Below, one piece after another: positions 5,531-13,448 of a DNA stretch of 33,531 nt (position 1 is its first letter; each line of letters begins with the position of its first letter). The DNA is taken from NCBI RefSeq assembly GCF_902141855.1, contig NZ_CABFVH010000053.1:1-33531 (forward strand), read 5' to 3'. Made by a program: the position numbers and the translations under genes. This DNA comes from Methylobacterium dankookense (lineage in GTDB: Bacteria; Pseudomonadota; Alphaproteobacteria; Rhizobiales; Beijerinckiaceae). The notes under the pieces are model-generated. The model searched no databases. It was not told the DNA's origin and saw only the letters and a program-made list of their open reading frames with translations.

Positions 5531-7651
5531 ATGCGAGCGGGGGCGCGCATGAAGGATGGATGGGCCGGGGCGGCCTTCGGCGTCGGGCTCTGCCTTGTCC
5601 CGTGCCTCGCGGCCGCGGCCGATCCGGCGGCGCCACGCGCCCTGCCGGGCTTCGCCGACTGGTCGGGAGGCTATGTCGGCCTGCAGGGTAGTGCAGGCGC
5701 GTCCTTCGGCGCCCTCGATTTCGGGCCGACCACGATCGGCGGGCGCACCGTCCCGGCCTTCCGCACGGGCGATTCCACCGGCCGCTCGGACCGGGGCCGC
5801 GAATCGACCACGGCGGTGGGCGGCGTGTTCGGCGGCTGGAACTGGCAGCGCGGCCCCTGGCTCACTGGCATCGAGGCGGAGCTCTCCGCGGCGAATCTCA
5901 AGCGGCCGGTGGGTTCCTCGGTCCTCGGCTTCGGCTACGAGGCCGCCGACCCGGCCTTCGACGTGATCCGGGCCAAGACCGACGGCTACGGCATGCTGCG
6001 CGGCCGGTTCGGCTACAGCTTCGACCGGGCGCTGGTCTACGCCACCTTCGGCCTCGCGGGGGCGACCACGCGGATCCTCGCGACCTATCCCGACCTCGCC
6101 GGCGGCCCGGCCGCCACCGCGGGCAGGGAGCAGACCCAGCTCGGCTTCACCCTCGGTGCGGGCATCCAGTACGCCGTCACCGACCAGATCGCGCTGGGGC
6201 TCGACTACCGCTACATCGATCTCGGCTCGACCGGGCGCTTCGATCTCGGCGCCGTGCCGGGCCCCGCCGGCGGCCCGGTCTCGACGCGGGCCGGCTTCGT
6301 CTCGAACCAGATGCTCGCGCGCCTCTCCTGGTATCCCGGGGGCCTGCGCCTGCCGCCCGAGGCGGACGAGGTGGCGCCGCACGATCCCGACACCGCCGTG
6401 AGCGACCGCTTCTCGCTGCACGGCCAGACCACCTTCGTGAACCAGGGCGTGCCCGGCTTCCGCTCGCCTTATCGCGGCGAGCAGAGCCTGCTGCCGCATC
6501 AGGCCCAGGCCACCACGACGGCGACGCTGTTCCTCGGCCTCAAGCTGTGGGAAGGCACGGAGCTCTACTACAACCCGGAATTCAGCCAGGGCTTCGGCCT
6601 GTCGCGGACGCTGGGCGTCGCCGGCTTCGTCAACGGCGAGGCGCAGAAGGCGGGCGCGCCCTTCCCGAAGCTGCGCTCGAACCGCTACTTCGTGCGCCAG
6701 ACCTTCGGCCTCGGCGGCGAGACCGAGGACGTGCCGGACGGCCCGAACCAGGTCGCCACCCGCCGCGACGTGGAGCGCATCACCGTGGTCGCCGGCAAGT
6801 TCGCGCTGGGCGACTTCTTCGACGGCAACATCTACGCCCACGATCCGCGCGTCGACTTCATGAACTGGTCGCTCTGGGGCGCCTCGGCCTGGGACTTCCC
6901 GGCGAACCTGCCCGGATTCACGCAGGGCGTCTTCGTCGAGTACAACCGCCGTGAGTTCGCGATCCGCGCCGCCTACACGCAGGTGCCGAAGGAGCCCTCC
7001 AGCGACGTGCTCGACCCGCGCGTCTTCGAGCGGGCCGGCGCCGTGGTCGAGCTGGAGACGCGCCACACCCTGCCGGTGCTGGACCAGCCCGGCCGCGTCC
7101 GCCTCGGCGCCTTCACCAATGTCGGCAACACGGCGAATTACCGCACCGTGGTGGCCCTGACGCAGGGCGGCGTCTTCGCCGACATCAACGACGCCGTGCA
7201 GGCCACCCGCCGCCCGCGCCGCAAGAGCGGCCTCTACGTCAACCTGGAACAGGCCCTGCGCGACGATATCGGCATCTTCGCCCGGGCCAGCGTCAATGAC
7301 GGGCGCAACGAGAGCCTGTCCTTCACCGACATCGATGCCAGCCTCTCGGGCGGCGTCTCGATCAAGGGCGCGGCCTGGGACCGGCCCCTCGACACGGTGG
7401 GCCTGGGCGCGACCATGAACGCGATCTCGCGCTCGCACCGGGACTACTTCGCCAATGGCGGCCTCGGCCTCCTCATCGGCGACGGGCGCCTCAGCTACGC
7501 CCCCGAGCGCGCCTTCGAGGCCTATTACGCGCTCAACCTGACGAAGTTCGTCACGGTGACGCTCGACTACCAGCTCGTCTCGAACCCCGCCTACAACCAG
7601 GACCGCGGCCCGGCCCACTTCTTCGGCACCCGCCTGCACGCGGACTTCTGA
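5531..7651 (+). CDS. Outer-membrane protein: Omp25-like barrel fused to an OprB-like carbohydrate porin
   Basis: This 706-residue protein carries a signal peptide (cleavage near AAA/DPAAP). Residues about 40-275 resemble an Omp25/31-type small beta barrel: DWSGGYVGLQGSAG opens it, GYSFDRALVYATFGLA and DYRYIDLG are inner strands, and NQMLARLSWYPG closes it like a barrel C terminus. A linker (about 276-295) leads to an OprB-like domain: RFSLHGQTTFVNQG, GTELYYNPEFSQGFGLS and RFAL-type strands through VTLDYQLVSNPAYNQDRGP to the terminal aromatic residue in LHADF. OprB porins let sugars pass the outer membrane. ATG 5531 has GACGAGG upstream; a GTG at 5522 and ATG at 5549 are alternatives. A repeat with two hairpins follows the stop. 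Confidence 0.85.
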   Translation: MRAGARMKDGWAGAAFGVGLCLVPCLAAAADPAAPRALPGFADWSGGYVGLQGSAGASFGALDFGPTTIGGRTVPAFRTGDSTGRSDRGRESTTAVGGVFGGWNWQRGPWLTGIEAELSAANLKRPVGSSVLGFGYEAADPAFDVIRAKTDGYGMLRGRFGYSFDRALVYATFGLAGATTRILATYPDLAGGPAATAGREQTQLGFTLGAGIQYAVTDQIALGLDYRYIDLGSTGRFDLGAVPGPAGGPVSTRAGFVSNQMLARLSWYPGGLRLPPEADEVAPHDPDTAVSDRFSLHGQTTFVNQGVPGFRSPYRGEQSLLPHQAQATTTATLFLGLKLWEGTELYYNPEFSQGFGLSRTLGVAGFVNGEAQKAGAPFPKLRSNRYFVRQTFGLGGETEDVPDGPNQVATRRDVERITVVAGKFALGDFFDGNIYAHDPRVDFMNWSLWGASAWDFPANLPGFTQGVFVEYNRREFAIRAAYTQVPKEPSSDVLDPRVFERAGAVVELETRHTLPVLDQPGRVRLGAFTNVGNTANYRTVVALTQGGVFADINDAVQATRRPRRKSGLYVNLEQALRDDIGIFARASVNDGRNESLSFTDIDASLSGGVSIKGAAWDRPLDTVGLGATMNAISRSHRDYFANGGLGLLIGDGRLSYAPERAFEAYYALNLTKFVTVTLDYQLVSNPAYNQDRGPAHFFGTRLHADF

Positions 7652-7661
7652 GAGCGGGCTT

Positions 7662-7704
7662 CGAAAGGGATCATCCCTTTCGCGGGTCCAGGGCGGAGCC
7701 CTGG
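7662..7704 (+). repeat. Two-hairpin dispersed repeat, copy 1 (possible terminator)
   Basis: Arms CGAAAGGGAT and ATCCCTTTCG (7662-7682) form a perfect 10-base stem around a single base. CCAGGGC and GCCCTGG (7688-7694 and 7698-7704) form a perfect 7-base stem. A diverged second copy is at 28970-29010. Both copies start about ten bases after a stop codon, so they may end transcription or protect mRNA ends. No T-run follows. Confidence 0.7.
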
Positions 7705-7755
7705 TATACAGCTCCGGCTTCCGGCCAAAGCGCTGAGCCCTCTGGGATCCCGGAT

Positions 7756-8442
7756 TCAGGCCAGCGCCGAGGCGCCGGAGACGCTGGCCCAGACGGTGCC
7801 GTAATGACAGGCGGTGGCGGCCAGCACGAAGGCGTGCCAGATCGCGTTCTGGAAGGGCAGGCTGCGCCAGACGTGGAAGACGACGCCGACGCTGTAGAGC
7901 AGGCCGCCCACCGCGAGCAGCCACAGGGCGGTCGGCTGCAGGGCGGCGATCACCGATTCGTAGGCGAGGAGCCCGCTCCAGCCGAGCATGAGGTAGAGGC
8001 CGATCGAGAGCCGGTCGAAGCGGCCGGGCAGGAACAGCTTCACAGCGATGCCGATGGCGGCCACCAGCCAGATCACCGCCAGCAGCGCCCAGGCGGTCGT
8101 CCCCGTGCCGACCAGGGTGACGAGGGGCGTGTAGGTGCCGGCGATCATCAGGTAGATCAGCGCGTGGTCGGCCCGGCGCAGCAGCCATTTGCGCGGGCTC
8201 ACCGGATAGAGGTTATAGGTCGCCGAGACGCCGAGCATCGCCACCATCGCCGTGGCGTAGACGACGATCGCTGCCCGCTCGCCCCAGCCGAGATGCGCGG
8301 TGAGCGAGCTGGTCACCAGCGCCACCGCGCCGGCGAGGCCGAGGACCACCCCGAGCCCGTGGACCACGCCGTCCGCCAACATCTCGCGCGGCGTGTAGTG
8401 CCAGGTCACCGACAACGGTCTGCCATCCTCTGCCAGCGACAT
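7756..8442 (-). CDS. Hemolysin III / PAQR-family membrane protein
   Basis: The 228-residue protein has seven predicted membrane helices and the HlyIII/YqfA family marks: an N-terminal EMLADGVVHGLG, then ATYNLYPVSPRKWLLRRADHALIYLMIAGTY (given here as a run of conserved short parts: SATYNLYP, RRADHA, IYLMIAGTYTP) and a C-terminal WHAFVLAATACHY. Conserved His and Asp residues in these parts form the metal site of PAQR-type hydrolases. Despite the name, most bacterial members are not proven toxins; a role in membrane lipid homeostasis is more likely. Start at 8442 is supported by AGGAG six bases upstream. It stands alone. Confidence 0.9.
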   Translation of the reverse strand: MSLAEDGRPLSVTWHYTPREMLADGVVHGLGVVLGLAGAVALVTSSLTAHLGWGERAAIVVYATAMVAMLGVSATYNLYPVSPRKWLLRRADHALIYLMIAGTYTPLVTLVGTGTTAWALLAVIWLVAAIGIAVKLFLPGRFDRLSIGLYLMLGWSGLLAYESVIAALQPTALWLLAVGGLLYSVGVVFHVWRSLPFQNAIWHAFVLAATACHYGTVWASVSGASALA

Positions 8443-8648
8443 CGGGGTCTCCTGCACCCTCCTGCAATGCAGCACTATAAGCCTCCCGTGGCCAAGTCGT
8501 TCCTTGTGCAGACTGCGTAAATACAGCTGATCCCCGGCTTCGATGTCGCATGGTCAACGATTGTGCTGTGCAACAAGCGCTGCCGCAGGCGCGAAGGCTT
8601 TCAGACCTGCGCCGAACTCTTGGGCAGGTCCGGTGCAAGCGTGGCCTT

Positions 8649-9785
8649 TCAGATCCCGCTTCCTGCGAAACCTTCGAAGCCGAAGGCGGGCTCGGCCCCG
8701 CTCGGCGCGGCCGGCGCGCCCTGCCCCAGGCCGAGGCTGAGCCGGGCATGCACGGTCGCCATCACCAGCACGCCCATGGCAAGCACTTGGTGGGCCAACC
8801 CGGCCCAGAGCGGTACGGCGAGCAGCAGGGTCGCGATGCCGAGGCCCATCTGGGCGAGGGCCAGAACGGCGATGCCGGCGGCCCGTCCGGCGGCACCCAC
8901 GGGCGTCGAGAGCCGGGCATGCACGGCGTGGACCACAGCGAGGAGGACGATGAGATAGGCGGTCAGCCGGTGGTTGAGCTGCACCAGGGCGAGGTTGTCG
9001 ACGAAGTTCTCGATCCAGGGCCGCACCGCGAACAGCTCGGAGGCCGGCGGGACGAGGGCGCCATTCATGGTGGGCCAGGTGTTGTAGACGAGGCCCGCAT
9101 GCGAGCCGGCGACGAGGCCGCCGAGGAAGATCTGCACCAGCACGAGCACCGGCAGGGCAACGGCCATGGCCCGGACGCTGCCGGGCGCGGGTGCGAGCCG
9201 GCCGCGGCGCTCGCCCGCCGCCAGCCAGACGAGGCCGGCCAGGATCAGGCTCGCCGTGGTGAGGTGGAGCGCGAGCTTGAGGGGCGCCACCGCCGTCATG
9301 CCGGGCTTGAGCCCCGAGGCGACCATGATCCAGCCGATCGCCCCCTGGAGCCCGCCGAGGAGCCCGAGCCCCAGCAGCCCGAGGCCGAGGCGGCGGGAGA
9401 GCATGCCGCGCCACCAGAACACGGCGAGCGGCAGGAAGAAGACGAGGCCGAGGACGCGCCCGAGCAGGCGGTGGCCCCATTCCCAGAAGTAGAGCACCTT
9501 GAAGTCGGCGAGGCCGAGGCCCTGGTTCAGGATCTGGTATTGCGGCGTGCCGCGGTACTTCTCGAACTCGGCCGCCCAGTCCGCCGCCGAGAGCGGCGGC
9601 ATCACGCCGGTCACCGGCCTCCACTCGGTGATCGAGAGGCCCGAGCCGGTGAGCCGGGTCGCGCCGCCCACCGCCACCATCGCCACCACGAGGGCCGCGA
9701 CGAGGTAGAGCCAGATCCGCACGGGATTGCGCGCGGTGTCGCCCGCCGCGCCGGGCTCCCGTCCGGCGGTGGTGGAAAGCCGCAT
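8649..9785 (-). CDS. ctaA: Heme A synthase (COX15/CtaA family)
   Basis: The 378-residue polytopic protein oxidises the C8 methyl of heme O to give heme A for aa3-type cytochrome oxidase. Eight membrane helices are evident. Key parts are GGATRLTGSGLSITEW (first periplasmic part), the histidine-containing WEWGHRLLGR, LALHLTTAS, VQLNHRLTAYL and GLAHQVLAMGVL, which carry the heme ligands, and HAGLVYNTWPTMNG. This is the longer alphaproteobacterial form. ATG 9785 follows an AGGA site and is preferred; ATG 9797 sits directly against that site. The gene diverges from the DUF2842 gene over a 114-base gap, a pairing that recurs in alphaproteobacteria. It shows that the organism also uses a heme-A oxidase besides the bd oxidase nearby. 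Confidence 0.95.
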   Translation of the reverse strand: MRLSTTAGREPGAAGDTARNPVRIWLYLVAALVVAMVAVGGATRLTGSGLSITEWRPVTGVMPPLSAADWAAEFEKYRGTPQYQILNQGLGLADFKVLYFWEWGHRLLGRVLGLVFFLPLAVFWWRGMLSRRLGLGLLGLGLLGGLQGAIGWIMVASGLKPGMTAVAPLKLALHLTTASLILAGLVWLAAGERRGRLAPAPGSVRAMAVALPVLVLVQIFLGGLVAGSHAGLVYNTWPTMNGALVPPASELFAVRPWIENFVDNLALVQLNHRLTAYLIVLLAVVHAVHARLSTPVGAAGRAAGIAVLALAQMGLGIATLLLAVPLWAGLAHQVLAMGVLVMATVHARLSLGLGQGAPAAPSGAEPAFGFEGFAGSGI

Positions 9786-9899
9786 GACGCCGATCATCCT
9801 TCCGGTTGAGGTCGGCTTCGGGTTAGGCAATGCCGGCGCGCGGGGCAACGCCCGGCTTTGCCGCAGCGCCCCTGCGCCCTGCTTTCAAGGAGACGTCCC

Positions 9900-10106
9900 A
9901 TGCGCCGCCGCGCCCGCACCCTGGTCGGCACGATCGCCATCCTGGCCTTCGTGATGATCTACGCGCCGCTCGCCATGGCGCTCGCCGACAGCCGGATCGC
10001 CGAGACCCCGCCGGCGATACAGACCGTGATCTACTGCGTGCTCGGCATCGCCTGGATCATTCCCCTGATGCCGCTGATCAAGTGGATGGAGCGGCCGGAT
10101 CGTTAG
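9900..10106 (+). CDS. DUF2842 small membrane protein
   Basis: The 68-residue protein starts MRRRARTLVG and has two membrane helices (about residues 8-27 and 39-60) separated by a short loop, ending IKWMERPDR. The layout, the arginine-rich start and the final WM-x-RPD are typical of DUF2842, an alphaproteobacterial family of unknown function often found next to ctaA. A strong ribosome site AAGGAG lies six bases before the ATG. A role in oxidase assembly is suggested only by gene neighbourhood. Confidence 0.85.
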   Translation: MRRRARTLVGTIAILAFVMIYAPLAMALADSRIAETPPAIQTVIYCVLGIAWIIPLMPLIKWMERPDR

Positions 10107-10184
10107 GGGGCGGCCGGCTTCCCCTCGTTTTCGCCGCACTCGGGCGAGAGAAGCGCGCCTTACCCCTCGCGCACCCCGTATCCG

Positions 10185-10586
10185 ATGCATCGACCGCTTC
10201 CGCGCCTGCCCCTCGCCATCGGATTCCTCCTCGCCGCCGCGCTGCCGGCGCTCGCCCAGGGCACGCCCCGATCGATCAACGATTGCGAGCGCCTGAAGAA
10301 CGACCTCGCCTACAACCAGTGCCTGTCGATGTTCGGGCCCGCCGCCAGGAACGTCGCGGGCGGCTACGCCGCGGGCGAGTTGCCCACCACGCCCGCCGTG
10401 CCGGCGAACGCCCAGGCCAATCTCCAGGCGGAGGCCCTGGCCAACACGCCCCTCGCGATCCCGCAGGCGGAGGAGCCCGCCGTCGAGACGCGGCGCGGGC
10501 GCCGCCGCTACGGCCGCCACGGCCGGCAGGCCGCGGTCTTCACGGTGGGGAGCGGCGAGAGCCGGGGCCGGCGCCGGCGGCGCTGA
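10185..10586 (+). CDS. Small secreted protein with basic C terminus, unknown function
   Basis: The 133-residue product has a clear signal peptide (LAIGFLLAAALPALA, cleavage before QGT) and then a compact segment SINDCERLKNDLAYNQC with two cysteines that may form a disulfide, followed by LSMFGPAARN. The middle is Ala/Pro-rich and the C terminus very basic (RRGRRRYGRHGR and a final RRRR). I recall similar short proteins in Methylobacterium and Bradyrhizobium without known function. The basic tail may bind anionic envelope polymers. No strong ribosome site was seen before ATG 10185. It converges on the polysaccharide deacetylase gene with only 15 bases between. Confidence 0.65.
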   Translation: MHRPLPRLPLAIGFLLAAALPALAQGTPRSINDCERLKNDLAYNQCLSMFGPAARNVAGGYAAGELPTTPAVPANAQANLQAEALANTPLAIPQAEEPAVETRRGRRRYGRHGRQAAVFTVGSGESRGRRRRR

Positions 10587-10601
10587 GGCGGCGGGGGGCG
10601 A

Positions 10602-11660
10602 TCACGCCACGTTGAGCCGCCGCCCGCGATTCCAGGCAAGGAAGGGCACGCCGGAGAGGAGCCCGCGCAGGGCCGCCCGCGACTGGTGGCAGCCGTTGAC
10701 CGAGACGCGCGGCAGGGCGTGCAGGTGCCCGGCATGGGCCGCGAAGAGGTGGCCCGGCCGCGTCGTCACCGCGGTGGCGAAGCCGAGTTCGCGCGCGATG
10801 GCGAATTCCCGCGCGCCGGCCGAGCCCGGATCCCCCACCGGATAGGAGAGGTGGCGCACCGGGCGCCCGATCTCCGCCTCCAGCCGCGCCCGTCCGTCCG
10901 CGATCTCGCGGGCCGCTCGCCCGTCCGCGTGCTTGGCCAGCATCGGATGGCTGATCGTGTGGGCGCCGAAGGTCACGGCCGGGTCGCGGGCGAGCATGCG
11001 CAACCCGTCCCAGTCGAGGCACAGCTCGGCGGCGATCTCGCCGGGCGCGAAGCCCGCCTCCCGGCAGAGGGCGGCGATCGTGTCGAGGAGCCGCTCCTCC
11101 GGCCCGGCGCGCAGGTCGCGGTAGATCGCCGCGAAGGCGCGCGCCTTCTCCTCCGGGCTCCGCGCCGGCAGGTCGAGGTGCCCCGCCGCGACCGGAATGC
11201 GGATGCGGGTGAGGCGAGCCACCGCCCGTTCCAGCTCCACCCACCAGAGCCGGCCGCGCTGGTCGGCGAAGTCGCTCGTCACGAACAGCGTCCAGGGCGC
11301 GCCGTGCCGCCGCAGCACGGGGGCGGCGTGGGCGACGTTGTCGCGGTAGCCGTCGTCGAAGGTCAGCACCGCGAAGGGTCTGGCCCCGGGCGCGGCGAGA
11401 CGCTCCGGCACCGCGTCGAGGCCGACGATCTCGAAGCCGCGGGCGGTCAGTTCCGTGAGCGTCGCGTCGAGGAAGTCCGGGGTGATGCCGAGCAGCCGGT
11501 TCGGGGCGAAGGCGGCGGGGGGCTCGGGATCGACCCGGTGGAAGGTGAGGATCAGGCCGAGGCCGCGGGCCACCGGCGCGAGCCAGGCATTGGCCCCGGT
11601 CGCGGCGGCAGCGCGGAACCCGGCCTCGAACAGGCGGTGGCGCAGCTCTGTGGAGACCAT
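10602..11660 (-). CDS. Polysaccharide deacetylase (NodB-type, carbohydrate esterase 4)
   Basis: The 352-residue protein has a NodB homology domain. Motif 1, TFDDGYRDN (residues 100-108), holds the catalytic base and a metal-binding aspartate; motif 2, HTISH (234-238), holds the two metal-binding histidines. A later YPVGD near 273-277 takes the place of motif 3. Such enzymes remove acetyl groups from N-acetylated sugars in polysaccharides. About 125 residues separate motifs 1 and 2, longer than in NodB, as in the PDA1-like group found with exopolysaccharide genes. There is no clear signal peptide. ATG 11660 has AGGA nine bases upstream; a longer version would add 14 residues. The cydA-cydB-cydX-gbsR operon lies upstream on the same strand, 76 bases away, but is probably separate. 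Confidence 0.88.
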   Translation of the reverse strand: MVSTELRHRLFEAGFRAAAATGANAWLAPVARGLGLILTFHRVDPEPPAAFAPNRLLGITPDFLDATLTELTARGFEIVGLDAVPERLAAPGARPFAVLTFDDGYRDNVAHAAPVLRRHGAPWTLFVTSDFADQRGRLWWVELERAVARLTRIRIPVAAGHLDLPARSPEEKARAFAAIYRDLRAGPEERLLDTIAALCREAGFAPGEIAAELCLDWDGLRMLARDPAVTFGAHTISHPMLAKHADGRAAREIADGRARLEAEIGRPVRHLSYPVGDPGSAGAREFAIARELGFATAVTTRPGHLFAAHAGHLHALPRVSVNGCHQSRAALRGLLSGVPFLAWNRGRRLNVA

Positions 11661-11736
11661 CCGGCGGGTTCCTGGCGGCCCGGCACGGGCTCCCGATCCC
11701 ACCAGTCTCCGTCCGACCGGTAAAGGAAGCGCGAAG

Positions 11737-12297
11737 CTACCCGTCGCGGCGGCGGCCGCCGAGGCTCAGGCGGTCCTTCAGCTCCAGCACCTTCTGCACC
11801 TTGGCGCCGAGGCTGAGGAGCTGCACGAGGCGCTCGGTGTCGAGGCGGCGCACGTCGCCGTACCAGCCGGCGAAGAGCTCGAAGAGGTCGTGCATCTCGC
11901 GCAGGCGACCTTGCGCGTGGCGCTCCTCCGCGTCGCGCGGCTCCTGCATCAGGATCTCGCGCAGCAGCGTCAGGGTCGGGTCGACCTCGCGCTTCTTGCG
12001 CTCCTCCACCAGGGTCCGGACGATCTGCCAGATGTCGTCGGGCGTCGAGAAATAGTCGCGCCGGTCGCCGGGCACGTGCTGCAGGCGCACGAGGTTCCAG
12101 GCCTGCAATTCCTTGAGGCCCATGCTGACGTTCGAGCGCGAGAGGCCGAGCCGCTCGACGATCTCGTCGGCGCACAGCGGCTGGGGCGCGACGAAGAGCA
12201 GCGCGTAGATCTGGCCGACGGTGCGGTTGATCCCCCAGCGCGAGCCCATCTCGCCGAAATGCAGCACGAAGGTCTGGACGAGCGGCGGCAGCTGCAT
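11737..12297 (-). CDS. GbsR/MarR-family transcriptional regulator
   Basis: The 186-residue protein has a winged helix-turn-helix at about residues 25-95: VGQIYALLFVAPQPLCADEI, LGLSRSNVSMGLKEL as recognition helix, then the wing NLVRLQHVPGDRRDYFST. The C-terminal half is helical and probably dimerises. This is the GbsR type, named for a choline-sensing repressor in Bacillus, although most relatives sense other things. The start lies five bases after the stop of the CydX-like gene, so it is probably the last gene of the cytochrome bd operon. An oxidase operon ending in its own regulator suggests feedback control by a respiratory or redox cue. The dyads before cydA are candidate targets. Confidence 0.88.
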   Translation of the reverse strand: MQLPPLVQTFVLHFGEMGSRWGINRTVGQIYALLFVAPQPLCADEIVERLGLSRSNVSMGLKELQAWNLVRLQHVPGDRRDYFSTPDDIWQIVRTLVEERKKREVDPTLTLLREILMQEPRDAEERHAQGRLREMHDLFELFAGWYGDVRRLDTERLVQLLSLGAKVQKVLELKDRLSLGGRRRDG

Positions 12298-12302
12298 CGG
12301 CG

Positions 12303-12434
12303 TCACGCCCTCAGCCAGAGGCGCAGGCCGTAGGCCACGATGCCGACCGCCGCCACGCCGCCGAGCCAGAGCAGGGCGAACCAGCCGAGGCGCGCGGGCC
12401 AGGAGGGCGACCGTGAGGGCTGCCGCGCGCTCAA
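12303..12434 (-). CDS. CydX-like (DUF2474-type) small subunit of cytochrome bd, TTG start
   Basis: This 43-residue protein, beginning MSARQPSRS, has one membrane helix (GWFALLWLGGVAAVGIVAYG) and a short basic end, LRLWLRA. The RLGW-F-xLLW-GVA pattern is that of DUF2474, a single-helix partner found after cioB/cydB in proteobacteria; CydX stabilises the hemes in E. coli cytochrome bd. The start is a TTG that overlaps the cydB stop (TTGA) and has a strong GGAGGG six bases before it. No ATG exists in this frame, so a standard gene finder may miss it. It precedes the GbsR-type gene by five bases. Confidence 0.82.
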   Translation of the reverse strand: MSARQPSRSPSWPARLGWFALLWLGGVAAVGIVAYGLRLWLRA

Positions 12435-13444
12435 TGGTAGCCCTCCGCGCCGACCTTTCCGCGGAAGACCCAGTAGGCATAGGCGGTGTAGGCGAGGATG
12501 ACGGGGATCAGCACGCTCGCGCCCACCAGCATGAAGATCTGCGAGGACGGCGGCGAGGCCGCCTCCCAGATCGTCACCCGGCCCGGCACGATATCGGGGA
12601 AGATGCTGATGCCGAGCCCGGCATAGGAGAGCGCGAACAGGCCGAGCGCCAGCAGGAAGGGCGCGCGCTCGGCGTCGCGGGCGAGCGCCCGGAAGAACAG
12701 GACGCTGCCGACGACCACGAGGAGCGGCACCTGTGCGGTCACGAGCACGCTCGGCCAGGCGAACCAGCGCCCGGCATAGGTCGGGTTGAGGAAGGGCGTC
12801 GCCGCGCTGACGAGGCCGATGCAGGCGATGGTGGCGATGCCGAAGCGGAAGGCCATGCGCCGGGCATGGATGCGGGTGGTGCCCTCGGTGCGCATCATCA
12901 GCCAGGTGGCGCCCAGGAGCGCGTAGCCGGCGACGAGGCTCACCCCCGTGATCAGGCTGAACGGGGTCAGCCAGTCCCACCAGCCGCCGGCATAGCCGCG
13001 GCCGGCCACCGCGATGCCCTGGAGGAGCGCGCCGAGCGTGACCCCTTGAGCCAGCGCCGCCACCAGCGAGCCGCCGGTGAAGGCCACGTCCCAGGCGGCG
13101 CGGTGCTTCGGGTCGCGCCAGCGGAACTCGAAGGCGACGCCGCGGAAGATCAGCCCGAGCAGCATCGCGATGATCGGCGCGTAGAGCGCGGGCAGGATGA
13201 TCGCGTAGGCGAGCGGGAAGGCGGCGAACAGGCCGCCGCCGCCGAGGATCAGCCAGGTCTCGTTGCCGTCCCAGACCGGGGCGATCGAGTTCATGGCGGT
13301 GTCGCGCTCCTCGCCCGGGTGCAGGCCCGGGAAGAGCAGGCCGACGCCGAGGTCGAACCCGTCCATCACCACGTAGGCGAAGACCGCGAAGGCGATGACG
13401 AAGGCCCAGACGACCGAGAGGTCCATGTCGATGGCTGGCAGCAT
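12431..13444 (-). CDS. cydB: Cytochrome bd ubiquinol oxidase subunit II
   Basis: The 337-residue membrane protein partners CydA in the bd oxidase, which reduces oxygen to water with quinol electrons and without proton pumping. The family hallmarks are YVVMDGFDLGVGLLFP near the start, NSIAPVWDGNETWLILGGG, and RGVAFEFR. Eight or nine membrane helices are evident. It begins four bases after the cydA stop, with GGAG seven bases before the ATG; a second ATG six codons later (MDLSVVWAF) is where many relatives begin. It ends overlapping the CydX-like start. The sequence is closest in style to CioB, the cyanide-insensitive type. Confidence 0.95.
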   Translation of the reverse strand: MLPAIDMDLSVVWAFVIAFAVFAYVVMDGFDLGVGLLFPGLHPGEERDTAMNSIAPVWDGNETWLILGGGGLFAAFPLAYAIILPALYAPIIAMLLGLIFRGVAFEFRWRDPKHRAAWDVAFTGGSLVAALAQGVTLGALLQGIAVAGRGYAGGWWDWLTPFSLITGVSLVAGYALLGATWLMMRTEGTTRIHARRMAFRFGIATIACIGLVSAATPFLNPTYAGRWFAWPSVLVTAQVPLLVVVGSVLFFRALARDAERAPFLLALGLFALSYAGLGISIFPDIVPGRVTIWEAASPPSSQIFMLVGASVLIPVILAYTAYAYWVFRGKVGAEGYH

Positions 13445-13448
13445 CGTC

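Noticed and set aside
5207..8188. A minus-strand open frame of almost 1000 codons across sseA and the porin gene
   Set aside because: It lies opposite two well-supported genes and its predicted product is low-complexity without family resemblance, apart from an end that overlaps the hemolysin III gene in another frame.
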